NCBI GenBank assembly: GCA_020746875.1
Contig: JAGTJL010000012.1
Location: 496,001 to 560,000, forward strand
Source of the DNA: Rhexocercosporidium sp. MPI-PUGE-AT-0058
Taxonomy: Eukaryota > Ascomycota > Leotiomycetes > Helotiales
Reading direction: 5' to 3'
Length of the DNA: 64,000 bases
Position 1 is the stretch's first letter. Each line of letters starts with the position of its first letter. Under the pieces are notes generated by a model, which was not told the origin of the DNA, searched no databases, and was given only the letters and a program-made list of their open reading frames with translations. A program made the translations under genes and the position numbers. Below are positions 23,310 through 34,029 of the stretch, in pieces.

Positions 23310-25356
23310 ATGTCGCCTTGTGATATTTGCAAGGGACTTGACTTGAATTTGAACCTTGCTACCACGATTACCTTCCAAAGCCTGAAAGAGTCGGTTTCAA
23401 GAGGTTGCCCTAGCTGTTCTATCTTATTCGAAGGATTACAACATTTTCGGAGAATTTGGATGCAATACGATGGGCAACGTGGTCAATACTTTAATCTAAC
23501 AATTAGTGGGGCGCCCAACTCTCCGCTATGGCTATCCTTAGCATTGTGGGCATCGGCAAACCCAGGCGGACACCGACTGCTTCCTGCTATATCTCGCTTG
23601 GAATTTTTCACCTTAGTTGGTATGACCCCACTCTTATTGGTTCTCTTACCGTGACATCATTGATATTATTTATATTTTTGTTTATTTAATTCCATTCACA
23701 CTGCCCTAACAAGAGTTGGGAGTTCTGAACTAATCCAAAATAGGCCAGCCTTCGCGATGGAACGCATTTGGCCCTGCTAAAACGCTTTCTGCGAGCACGA
23801 GATCAATGGAGTATATGCAGAATGTGAAGTCTTGGGTTATAAAATGCGTTCGAGGCCATCAAAACTGTCCTAAGGTATTCGCATCTCCACTACCGACTCG
23901 GGTAATCGATGTTGGTAGCTAAAACGCTTCGCCATTCTTATATGAGTCCGAAGGCGAGCATGCCCAGTACGTTTGTCTTAGCCATTGCTGGGGTAGCTCT
24001 CAGCCACTTACAACGACAACGGAAACCCTGAATGAAAGGAAGCGAGCCATTCCTATGCAGAGTTTTCCAAAGACCTTTTTCGATGCGATAGAAGTAACTC
24101 GTTGCCTGGGGATCCAATACATATGGATTGACTCCATATGCATTATCCAAGGCGACATAGTCGACTGGCAAAGAGAGTCTGGCAACATGGCGAATATATA
24201 CGCGAATGCATTTTTGACACTCGCGGCAACCGACTCTCCGGGTTCAGAAACAGGCCTATTCTTCACCTCGAACCCTCAAACGGAAGTATACGAGACACTT
24301 CCTAGCGGCGCTGTAGAAACAGTGTATGTTCGGGAGCAAATTAACCACCTGATGCACTTTTGGACCCGTGATCAAATGAATGGCTGGTTTCCGCTCATGA
24401 GTCGAGCCTGGGCATTTCAAGAGTACTTGCTCTCTGCTCGTATTGTCCACTTTACTCAGAGGGAGATAATTTGGGAATGTAGTCAAGACACATGCTGCTG
24501 CTGCTACTACCACTCCCCTCGTTCAAACTACCAGTCGTCCTTCCTGGAACTTGTAAAGACCGAGAACGGAGCGAGCCCAGAATCACAAAGGGTCCTTCTC
24601 AAATATTGGAACCAAGAAGTTGTTGGTCGGTATTCAAACAAATATCTTACTAGACCAGAGGACAAACTCCCTGCTCTATCTGGAATAGCACGTCTAATTC
24701 ACAATGCCCTCAAAAGTAGATATCTGGCTGGTCTTTGGGAATGCGACTTTCCTGCCGGGCTTTGCTGGTCGATCAATGGTCGAGAACATACGCAGATTCC
24801 CAAACCGATTCAATATCGAGCTCCTTCATGGTCATGGGCAGCTGTCGAAGCGCCTATTGCATGGACATCTTATCCTAAGGTCGACAATGACAAATTCGAC
24901 ATAGAGATTCTGGAGATTTCGTGTACCTCGAGCTCGGTAGATCCTTTTGGTACAATATCTGCAGCATACCTTCGAGTTCTTGCTCCTTTGATACCGGTAA
25001 AACTTGGTTATTCTACTAACGGTATTGATTGGGTACCGTTCTGTGAGATCGAAGGTTTGGTTCAATATTTCCATCCCGACTCTCCTCTGGCATTACCTGG
25101 GGTTGATCATTTGGAAGCGGGTGACATTTTGTATTGTCTTCTCCTGGGACGATCTACTAATCCAGTTGCTCCATTTTCAGTGCAAGACACGAGAGCGCCC
25201 GTGGAGAATATTATCACAGGCTATGTGGCGCTTGTGTTGCGAGCTGCGGAAATATCTACGGATAGTTTCCGCCGTGTCGGGATTATCAATACATCGAACC
25301 TGGCCACGTATAAATGGTTTGAGAGGGAGATTAAGAGGGAGGTGAAGATTGTATGA
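23310..25356 (+). pseudogene. HET-domain gene with one premature TAA
   Basis: Exon 1 is 23,310-23,619; a 124-nt phase-1 intron ends at 23,743; exon 2 runs to 25,356. The N-terminal part has MSPCDICKGL and GCPSCSILFEGL (CxxC-type). Then PLPTRVIDVGS leads into the HET core: YVCLSHCWG, TTTTETL, YIWIDSICIIQGD, FLTLAATDS and SRAWAFQEYLLSARIVHFT. The C-terminal region continues to a natural stop. One codon in the middle, 23,920-23,922, is TAA directly after DVGS. No plausible intron removes it, and a CAA-to-TAA change explains it. The protein would otherwise be about 640 aa. HET proteins trigger incompatibility cell death in fungi. This allele looks inactivated, unless read-through or strain polymorphism says otherwise. 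Confidence 0.8.
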
Positions 25357-25883
25357 CGAAAAATTTCTACATGAGATTGGATTACTCGCTAGGGTGCTCG
25401 CCATGGGGTTCGGTGGGAGCCTCGCTCGTGAAGCCATCAGTGGCAGGGTCCTTGAAAGGCCTATTATTGAAATATTGATTATCTGGAAGCTTCGGCTTTT
25501 ATTTTTATTTTGGCTCGTCTGCCAATTCCGGTATTTGCGTCCTGCATATTCTCATGTGTGCCGTGACTTATTTATCTATATTATTAGCTACTGCAAGCTC
25601 GTCATATCGTATAGCTAACATGCCGCGATGGACTGGATGAAACGGTTCCAGAGTGAAGTAACACGTTGCAATTCTCACCGACCTGGCTCTCACTTATTTG
25701 GCCAATGATATACGGTGTTCGTTCGAATGTGTAACAGAGTTACATTCGAACAATTCGCTCCAGGCAGGGACAAGGCTATCGTTAATGCGACGAAGGTTAT
25801 TAGTTATGACCAGGTTTAGTCGAATGTGCCGCAACCGCTCATCCTAACGTTTTTTTTTAACTAAATCCCAACACTCTAATGGA

Positions 25884-26180
25884 TTGCGAAGGCTTCGTGT
25901 GAGCCGCAGGCGAGCACCTATGTGAGCTGATAAGCTCAGAGAGAAGGTTCTTCGAAGAGAGAGAGAGGGCGGGGACTTTGGTGTGCTGTGGCTCGTAAGC
26001 TGGTGGCTTGCCTCGTCGTTTCCAACGCCCTGCTGTTTGATTTAGGGGAAAGGGGGGGACTGGTTTGCTTTATCGATATTATCTACTCAGCACTTGCCAA
26101 CCGTTATTCTGACGCCTTTCAATATTATTCCAATTTCAACATTGTAGTCAATTTCGAAGGCTTCGTGTGAGCCGCAGGCG
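25884..26180 (+). repeat. dispersed repeat B, copy 3
   Basis: GGCTTCGTGTGAGCCGCAGG occurs twice (about 25,890 and 26,158). Between them are TGAGCTGATAAGCTCAGAGA and the GGCTCGTAAGCTGGTGGC segment. It lies directly 5' of the HNWD cassette. Confidence 0.75.
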
Positions 26181-26209
26181 AGCACCCATGTTTCTTTTGT
26201 CCGAGACCC

Positions 26210-26360
26210 TCATAAGTTTTGTGGCTGCTGTGGCGCGCAAACAGCTGCAGGACTGCCACGCGGTTCGGTACTTCTGATGGACGGAACTAACGAATCTCGG
26301 CTGCAAGGGACGGACCCCGCACTTCCCGCAAAGCTTTGGTAATTTCGCCGTAGTTTCGCC
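26210..26360 (+). repeat. inverted-repeat arm C, left of the HNWD gene
   Basis: CATAAGTTTTGTGGCTGCTG and the following about 150 bp are the imperfect reverse complement of 30,053-30,203. Shared blocks include CGGTACTTCTGAT, GACGGAACTAACGA and GACCCCGCACTTCC. Confidence 0.75.
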
Positions 26361-26730
26361 GTAGCTTGCTTAAATGTCAGCCTGAGACTTAAGGCTGGAA
26401 ATTCGACAATAGATGGATGATCGAAGGTAGACTGTGTCCTGAATTTCTTTTTTTATAATTCAATTCCCAGACTTCTTTAGCTTCCGTCTTAGCAACAAGG
26501 AGCTATTATGCTCATGACTTCCAGCATTCCTACGGTGAGCTTGAGCGACTGGGTCGGGCTTGCGCGCTTCCAGCCATGTACAACGATGCTATTCCCGCGA
26601 GGCTGCCGCCCAGCTGAGTGCGCCAGCCTCAACCCATCATGAAGTCTTCACCCTTCGCATCTATGCCAACTTGACGGCTCAACTACTACCGAGAGCCCTC
26701 CTCCTCACGATCCTCGAACCTAGTCGAATA

Positions 26731-29725
26731 ATGCGTCTGCTACAGTACAACGACGATGGCGATTTCAGCCTGACCGAGTTCTTCGAAGGCGATATGCCCA
26801 CGAAGTATGCTATACTTTCGCACAGATGGGGAGCAGCGGAGGTCACTTTTAAGGATCTGACAGACGGCACAAGCAAAGGCAAGGCTGGCTACGGCAAGAT
26901 ACAGTTCTGCGGAGAGCAGGCCAGGCGTGATGGCCTACAATACTTTTGGTTGGATACCTGCTGTATCGATAAATCCAATGCCGTCGAGCTTCAGGAAGCC
27001 ATCAACTCGATGTTTCGCTGGTACCGGGATGCGACCAAGTGCTACGTTTATCTGCCAGATGTTTCGCGACCTCGAACCGATCCGGCTGATGAGTCCAACG
27101 ACGACTGGGTATCGATATTTCGAAAAAGTGAATGGTTCAGACGAGGCTGGACTCTGCAAGAGCTCATTGCGCCGGCATCAGTCGACTTCTTCTCCAAAGA
27201 AGGAGAGCTGTTAGGCAATAAGGTCTCCTTAGAACAACACATCGGGGAGGTAACAGGCATTCCAACCAAGGCTCTTCGAGGGAGCCCTTTGTCTGATTTC
27301 AGCGTTGATGAGCGATTATCGTGGGCAGCAAGTCGTGAGACTTTTCGCCAGGAAGACAAAGCATACTCACTACTGGGCATTTTCAATATCAATATGTCGC
27401 TCATATATAGCGAAGGAAAAGAAAATGCGTTCAGACGGCTGAAGAAGAAGATCCAGAAATCGCTGACAGGTGAACACCCGACAAATCGCTTTATCTTTAG
27501 CTATCTGCTAATCACTTTGTGAAAGAAGACGAGCAGAATCTACTCGACCCTCAGAGCCAAAGTTGTATACAAGACCTGCGGATAACAGATCCCCGGGAGG
27601 ACAAGAAGCGGATTGAAGACACGAAGGGCGGGCTGCTGCGAGACTCTTACCAATGGATCCTCGAACATCCCGATTTCCAGCAATGGCGCGACGATACACA
27701 GAGCCGGCTACTCTGGATCAAGGGTGACCCTGGTAAAGGCAAAACGATGCTTATTAGCGGCATCCTCGATGAAATGAGCCCTTCCACGAAGCTGAGAGAC
27801 AAAGAGGCAACCACACTATTGTCGTACTTCTTCTGCCAGGCTACCGATGACCGCATTGATAATGCGTCAGCCGCGCTCCGCGGTCTTATCTACCTGCTCA
27901 TCGACCAGCAACCATTGCTCATCTCGCATGTGCGGAAAAAGTACGACCACGCTGGCAAGGCCCTTTTTGGAGATGCAAACGCCTGGGTTGCATTATCTGA
28001 AATCTTCACTAGCATTCTGCAAGACCCAAGCTTGAAGAGCATCTATTTGATCATCGATGCGCTCGACGAATGCAAAGCAAATCTTGACCAGCTTTTAGAT
28101 CTAATTAGTCGAACTGCCTCAATATCCCCTCGCGTCAAATGGATTGTGTCAAGCCGCAACGAACCCAACATTGAGGCGCGGCTGAGACTTGATCATACGC
28201 AGATGAGGCTTAGCCTTGAACTGAACGAAGAGCATGTTTCTCGTGCTGTCCAGGTGTTTATCGATTTCAACGTTTCCAAACTGCGACTTATTGAGGACGA
28301 CAGCGAGCTACTGGAGATAGTTCGAGGTCAGATATACGCTAAGGCCAATGGGACATTCCTATGGGCGGCTCTTGTCTTAAAGGAGCTTGAGCCCGTAGAG
28401 AGCTGGGACGTGCTCGATGTGCTTCAGGACATGCCGCCCGAGCTAGAACCGCTCTACGATCGGATGCTACGTCAAGTTGAACAGCTGCAGCGCAAAGATC
28501 CTGAGTTCTGCCGTCTCGTCCTTTCTACCATAACGCTTGCGTACCGCCCACTCCACCTCCTCGAAGTAGGAGCCCTCTCTGATCTTCCTCGGCAAATCTC
28601 TTCCAATCTCGATAAAGTCGTGAAAGTTGTGAATAAATGCGGCTCGTTCCTCACCGTACGAGATAATCGCACGTATTTCATCCATCAATCGGCAAAAGAC
28701 TTCTTGCTCAAAAACGCATTCGATAGAGTATTTCCCTCTGGAAAGGCAGATGTAATCTACACTATGTTCTCAAAATCGCTTGAGGTTATGTCCAAAACGC
28801 TTCGACGCGACATATACGGGTTGCGCGCCCCTGGGTTCCAGATTGAGATGGTCGAGCCGCCAGTTCCAGATCCACTCGCTGCAGTGCAATACTCCTGTCT
28901 CTATTGGGTTGACCATCTACTTGACTGTGATAAAGGACACACTATCATTGATCTCATAGACGGTGGCTCCGTTCATCAATTTTTCAGAACGAGTTATATG
29001 TTCTGGCTTGAGGCGCTCAGCTTGATAAAAAGCTTGCCAGATGGTATCGTGATGATAATGAAGCTCGAGAACTCGATTAAAGTAAGTCATATTGCAATTT
29101 TGAAGATGCCTTTAGAGAAGACTCTACTGATTTAAATAAGTTCGATGAAAGTCCTAATTTACATGCGTTTATACAGGATGCGAGACGGTTCGTCGTATAC
29201 AACCGATCAGTCATTGAACAAGCGCCCCTTCAATCGTATTGTTCAGCACTAGTCTTTAGCCCAGAGAAGAGTCTTGTTCGGGTAGCATTTGGGAAGTGTA
29301 TCCCAGATTGGATTTTGCAGAAACCAAAAGTGCAAGCATACTGGAATGCGCTGCTCCAGACGCTCGAGGGCCATACTGACTCGGTCCATTCTGTAGCCTT
29401 CTCCCCCGACAGCAAGCAGGTCGTGTCTGGGTCCGCCGACCAGACGGTGCGGCTCTGGGATGTGGCGACAGGAGCCGCGCTGCAGACGCTCGAGGGCCAT
29501 ACTGACTCGGTCCATTCTGTAGCCTTCTCCCCTGACGGCAAGCTGCTACCAACTTTACGTGTATCAGGTCAATGGATATCAGATGGCACTGCGAATATTC
29601 TCTGGCTACCTTCTGAGTACCGACCTACATGTGATGCTGTTTGGGATAAAACTCTCGTTCTAGGACATTCGTCAGGGAGGATTTCATTACTTCAGTTTAA
29701 ACAAGGGTTAAAGCTTATAATATGA
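26731..29725 (+). CDS. HET-NACHT-WD40 (HNWD) NLR protein, het-e/het-d/het-r type
   Basis: Exons 26,731-27,469, 27,526-29,081 and 29,141-29,725 (introns 56 and 59 nt) give 959 aa. The start ATG gives MRLLQYNDDGDFSLTEFF, the usual HET N-terminus. The HET domain (residues about 1-230) shows YAILSHRWG, YFWLDTCCIDKS and GWTLQELIAP. The NACHT domain has Walker A, WIKGDPGKGKTM, and Walker B, LIIDALDEC. A helical region follows, then WD40 repeats with only two units (LQTLEGHTDSVHSVAFSPD twice), the second degenerating into the conserved C-terminal tail, ILWLPSEYRPTC. Podospora relatives carry around ten or more near-identical units. The HET domain acts as the death effector, NACHT as the oligomerising switch and WD40 as the sensor. 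Inverted repeats C flank the gene. The frame is intact. Confidence 0.88.
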
Positions 29726-30052
29726 AACTAGTATAAGTTAATCAATATTTTATACTGATATTTATATAATATCTCTATTTCATAGAGGGTTCGAGGGGAG
29801 TGACTCACTATATAGCAATTCATAATTGCCACTCGCTTTTTAGAATCTTCTAGCATAAATTTGAAAGTGACCACTATCTTCGTTATTCTATCGACCGTCC
29901 TATCAATGTCATGTAACAAATCTGCGTGAACAAGGTGTAATAGAAGACCTTTGCAGACCCTGGCGCTGACTTAAAAATATTATTAACAGTCAAAGGCAAA
30001 GAGCCTTCGCGTCAGCAAGACCTGGAAAGGCACAAGCTCGGCCGTTGATGAC

Positions 30053-30203
30053 ATAAGCGGAATTATGGCGGAATTACCAAAGTTTAATCGGAAGTGCGGG
30101 GTCAGTTCCTATTAACCGAAAGTCGTTAGTTCCGTCGATCAGAAGTACCGACTCGCGCGGAGGTCCTACATTAGTTTGCGTGTAACAGCAGCTACAAAAC
30201 TTA
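30053..30203 (-). repeat. inverted-repeat arm C, right of the HNWD gene
   Basis: Reverse-complement partner of 26,210-26,360. A further partial copy in this orientation follows the second NLR at 41,508-41,640. Confidence 0.75.
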
Positions 30204-30231
30204 TGACGGTCATAGATAAAATAGTAAGGCT

Positions 30232-30570
30232 CTGAAGCTCAGATAAGACCCTTTTATAAGTGTAAGGGATAATGAGAGCTCGCTAGGATAGCTGTGGCAA
30301 AGGACTCGTACTGAAGCATAAACGGAGGCTTCTTATAAACCAGGCGAAAGGGCGATAATGCAAATAAATAAAATTCTTTGGAGGGGGTCAAATTGCTAAT
30401 AAATAGCTATAGAATACGACTGATCTTTTATTTTTAGAGACTCATAAGTTGGTGTGGAGTTTGAGATGCTTAAAGTTAAAGTACCTCTCCTTTTTCTCGG
30501 CACGTAGGGTTTCTGTTGGTCATGTGACTTCCAATCCTCAACTGTTCTCGGCACGCCGGGAGGGACGTTA
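30232..30570 (-). repeat. dispersed repeat A, copy 3 (reverse)
   Basis: Reverse complement of the 18,012-18,316 family. Its TAACGTCCCTCCC end overlaps and supplies the stop codon of the adjoining HET gene. Confidence 0.8.
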
Positions 30571-32555
30571 GAGGATCCGTGCCGTATCGTCTTGATCACC
30601 AAGAAGCAGAAAACGTTGCTGGATCGAACCCATTCCAACCCTCGTAAATGCTCCGCGCCCTAGTTGCATCGCACCTTCTGTCAAATATAGCACGTAATAT
30701 TTCCGTTGCGAACCATCAACATCACCCCAAGAGACTCTAGTCTCTCTTCCCATGATAGCGCAAACTACTTCTGGTAGAAAGCTCCCTGGTTGAGTATCAA
30801 AGTGTACAAGCCCGACTTCGTTGTCCGCATCGTCGAGTATAACGCCCTCGGAGGTGATCTTGCAATCTCGCAGTCGTCTCACCCGAGCTTTCAAGACATA
30901 CCCATGATTATCAGAGCTAGTAGCCAAGTCGCTCGGCTTGTCGTCCATAAATTGAACACTATGATCCCACTCAACGTCTCCAGTTTCCAGTTGCAAATAC
31001 TGGATCTGCCCGTGATATACCATCCAAGACCACGATGGAGGCATCTTATTATCCTCATAAGCTATCTTCTCCAGCGAAGCATTCTGTGCCGGTTGCCACA
31101 TGAGACTTCGGTGGAGGAAGCATTTGAAGATCCCATAGTAGACCACAGTATCGAGAGCTTTCGCCAACGCCTTAGCTAGTGACTCAATCGCAACGGGCCT
31201 ATCGGTGCGGTCTGTAATGCCAAATGTCGAGTAATTTGTGAAGAGAGATTGGAAGAGCTGTATTTGAGCAGACAAATAACGATATCTGATAGAGTGAGGA
31301 AATTCTGGGTCACTTTGAAATGACAGGTTCGCGCTGATTTGATTAGAAATTGGTAAATTTGTTTAAGTATATGCTCGGTGACGAATAAGGAAAAGCGGAT
31401 TGAAAAGTGGTACTTAAAACACCAAGCCCTAGATGTAGACTTACTTCTTCATATGAGTGAGCATTTCGCAACGTATCCCACCGCCGCACTCGAAGTAAGT
31501 TTGACTCTTCGTGAAATGGATCGTTCGGCGTGACAAGGCTCGTTCCTGTAACACCCATGCCCGCGTATTCAAGATCCCCTTCATCACGTCGCCATCGAAA
31601 TCATCATCGATTGATGTGCAAATGTAGACTTTGCCACCTGAGGACTCGGGCACCATCACATATTGCGAATATTTCTCTTCCGGCCGGTTAAGAAATCCTT
31701 CGTTTGAGTCTTCGGCGGAAGTGGCAGCTATCGTACAGTAGGCATGCTGGAAGACCGCTTCCATCTTCTTGGATTCGGTTTCCCAGTCCCCATGGTCATC
31801 CTGAATGATACAAAGGGAATCGATCCAGAGGTATCGCTGGCCAAGTTCTCGAGTAACTGCGATTGCATCTCGAAATGTCCGCGGCAGTTCTGTAACTGGG
31901 AAACCTTGCGCCCTCCTATCCTTCTCGTTGCTGGTAGTAGTACACCACTTGTCTGTCTGTTCTTTCAAGAGCGTGCCCCAGCAATGGGATAAGGCAACGT
32001 AGTGTGTTACTTGACCCATTTTGCCGGTCAAAACGAGGTGCGCGGTGTCGCCATCTCCCACGTCAATGACTCGGGTTGGCATCCGACTTCTATCGGGATC
32101 AGGACAGCATCCACCGCTTCGCGAGCATTGGCCTTCGTCACATATTCGAATCCATTCCCTGATTAGTTCCAAATGGAGCGAGCTTTTAGAATTACCTTTG
32201 GGGTTTGAAACGTGTTGTAGATCTCTAGTAAGTCTGTGTTTTGGCTTCAAATCTAAATAGTATTAGTATCTATCCAGCACAACAAAGTAGAGCACAGACC
32301 TGGTACGACACCAATCCTTACGTATTGCGAAGCTTCAACCAACCGAATCTTGGGATTGTTGTTCCTAGCCTCCTCGGGGATTTTGGAGAGGATTTGACAC
32401 AGATCGCAGCTGTTCTCTAGATAAGGTAACGAAGAGAGATAGGTCCCTAGGTCGATCGTGCGACAGCGGTTGCATAATTTTGAAGACAAATCCAACTGGA
32501 TTTTTCTGTCAAGCGAGTAGGTCCATTTGTTCTTGGCGTCCTGTATTTTTTTCAT
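30568..32555 (-). CDS. HET-domain protein, intact (609 aa)
   Basis: Exons (minus): 32300-32555, 31445-32252 and 30568-31333. Introns are 47 nt (GTCTGT...TACTAATAC...TTTAG) and 111 nt (GTAAGT...TTCTAATC...CAG), and every junction keeps frame. The N-terminal part has Cys pairs (LCNRCRTIDLG, CDLCQIL). The HET domain contains MPTRVIDVGDG, YVALSHCWG, YLWIDSLCIIQDDHGDW, CTIAATSAED and TRAWVLQERALSRRTIHFT. The C-terminal 255 aa are the usual variable region (PPSWSWMVYHG). The stop TAA is provided by repeat A, so the natural C-terminus may be shortened. HET domains induce cell death when non-self partners meet. Immediately upstream lies the 74-bp minisatellite, probably in the 5' leader. Confidence 0.85.
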
Positions 32556-32688
32556 CTAAATATGCATTGGATGATATGGAAGAGCGTATAGGCTAACTTA
32601 CCGCCTAGAAAGGTTTAAAAATACCAATTAGCCATATTACCGGGTTGATTTAATCATACGTACTTCCTAAGACATAACATTAGCGACT

Positions 32689-33606
32689 CTGTTCTCTCTG
32701 TTCTCGACACTGCTACTACTTACAGGCTGAAATCACCACCAAGACGCCTGCGGTCAGCGACTCTCTTGTCTCTGTTCCCGACACTGCTGCTACTTACATG
32801 CTGAAATCACCACCAAGACGCCTGCGGTCAGCGACTCTCTTGTCTCTGTTCCCGACACTGCTGCTACTTACATGCTGAAATCACCACCAAGACGCCTGCG
32901 GTCAGCGACTCTCTTGTCTTTGTTCTCGACACTGCTGCTACTTACAGGCTGAAATTACCACCAAGACGCCTGCGGTCAGCGACTCTCTTCTCTCTGTTCC
33001 CGACACTACTTACATCCTGAAATCACCACCAAGACACCTGCGGTCAGCGACTCTCTTCTCTCTGTTCCCGACACTGCTGCTACTTACAGGCTGAAATCAC
33101 CACCAAGACGCCTGCGGTCAGCGACTCTCTTGTCTCTGTTCCCGACACTGCTGCTACTTACAAGCTGAAATCACCACCAAGACGCCTGCGGTCAGCGACT
33201 CTCTTGTCTCTGTTCCCGATACTGCTGCTACGTACACGCTGAAATCACCACCAAGACGCCTGCGGTCAGCGACTCTCTACTCTCTGTTCCCGGCACTGCT
33301 GCTACTTACAGGCTGAAATCACCACCAAGACGCCTGCGGTCAGCGACTCTCTACTCTCTGTTCCCGGCACTGCTGCTACTTACAGGCTGAAATCACCACC
33401 AAGACGCCTGCGGTCAGCGACTCTCTTGTCTCTGTTCCCGACACTGCTGCTACTTACAGGCTGAAATTACCACCAAGACGCCTGCGGTCAGCGACTCTCT
33501 TCTCTCTGTTCTCGACACTGCTGCTACTTACAGGCTGAAATCACCACCAAGACGCCTGCGGTCAGCGGCTCTCTTCTCTCTGTTCTCGACACTGCTGCTA
33601 CTTACC
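32689..33606 (-). repeat. 74-bp minisatellite, about 12 units, each with a full intron signature
   Basis: Units begin (plus) at 32,727, 32,801, 32,875, 32,949, 33,017, 33,091, 33,165, 33,239, 33,313, 33,387, 33,461 and 33,535. The period is 74 bp, with one 68-bp unit. On the minus strand, the strand of the HET gene just downstream, each unit holds a donor GTAAGT (GTACGT in one), a branch/acceptor CTGACCGCAG and 50 nt between the two ends, leaving a 24-nt exon-like piece. Changes fall mainly next to, not in, the splice sites. Confidence 0.9.
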
Positions 33607-34029
33607 TCCTATATTATTATTGTTATTAGCAACGGACGATTTTCCAGACTATAGCACTTACTCTCCGATATTCACCATGATGCCTCCCGCTATCGAAAAT
33701 GTCGGAAGAACTCATCGCCATTTGAAAGCCTTTAATACTAGACGTCACAAAACAAACAAGTGAGTAACAGAATGCGCAGACTTGACCCAAATTCTCGAGC
33801 AGCTGGGGTCACGTAATCAAGATAGAAAGTGTAGTTTGTCAAAATTCATCAACAGACACCATCAGCCTTACCTTCGCATAAGACACGTCATCCTTACGGA
33901 GGTATCGCGGGGTTCGCCGGGCCAAGACAGTCCTCCTACCTGCCCTTGTATTGTGGAGCCATCCCCCTTTTCCGCTTGCAAGGGCGCAGCAGGCGGACTT
34001 GGTCGTCCTCATGGCTCGTGCGTCGTCCA

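Noticed and set aside
32689..33606. CRISPR array
   Set aside because: The units are contiguous 74-bp near-identical repeats without unique spacers, in a fungal genome; it is a minisatellite.
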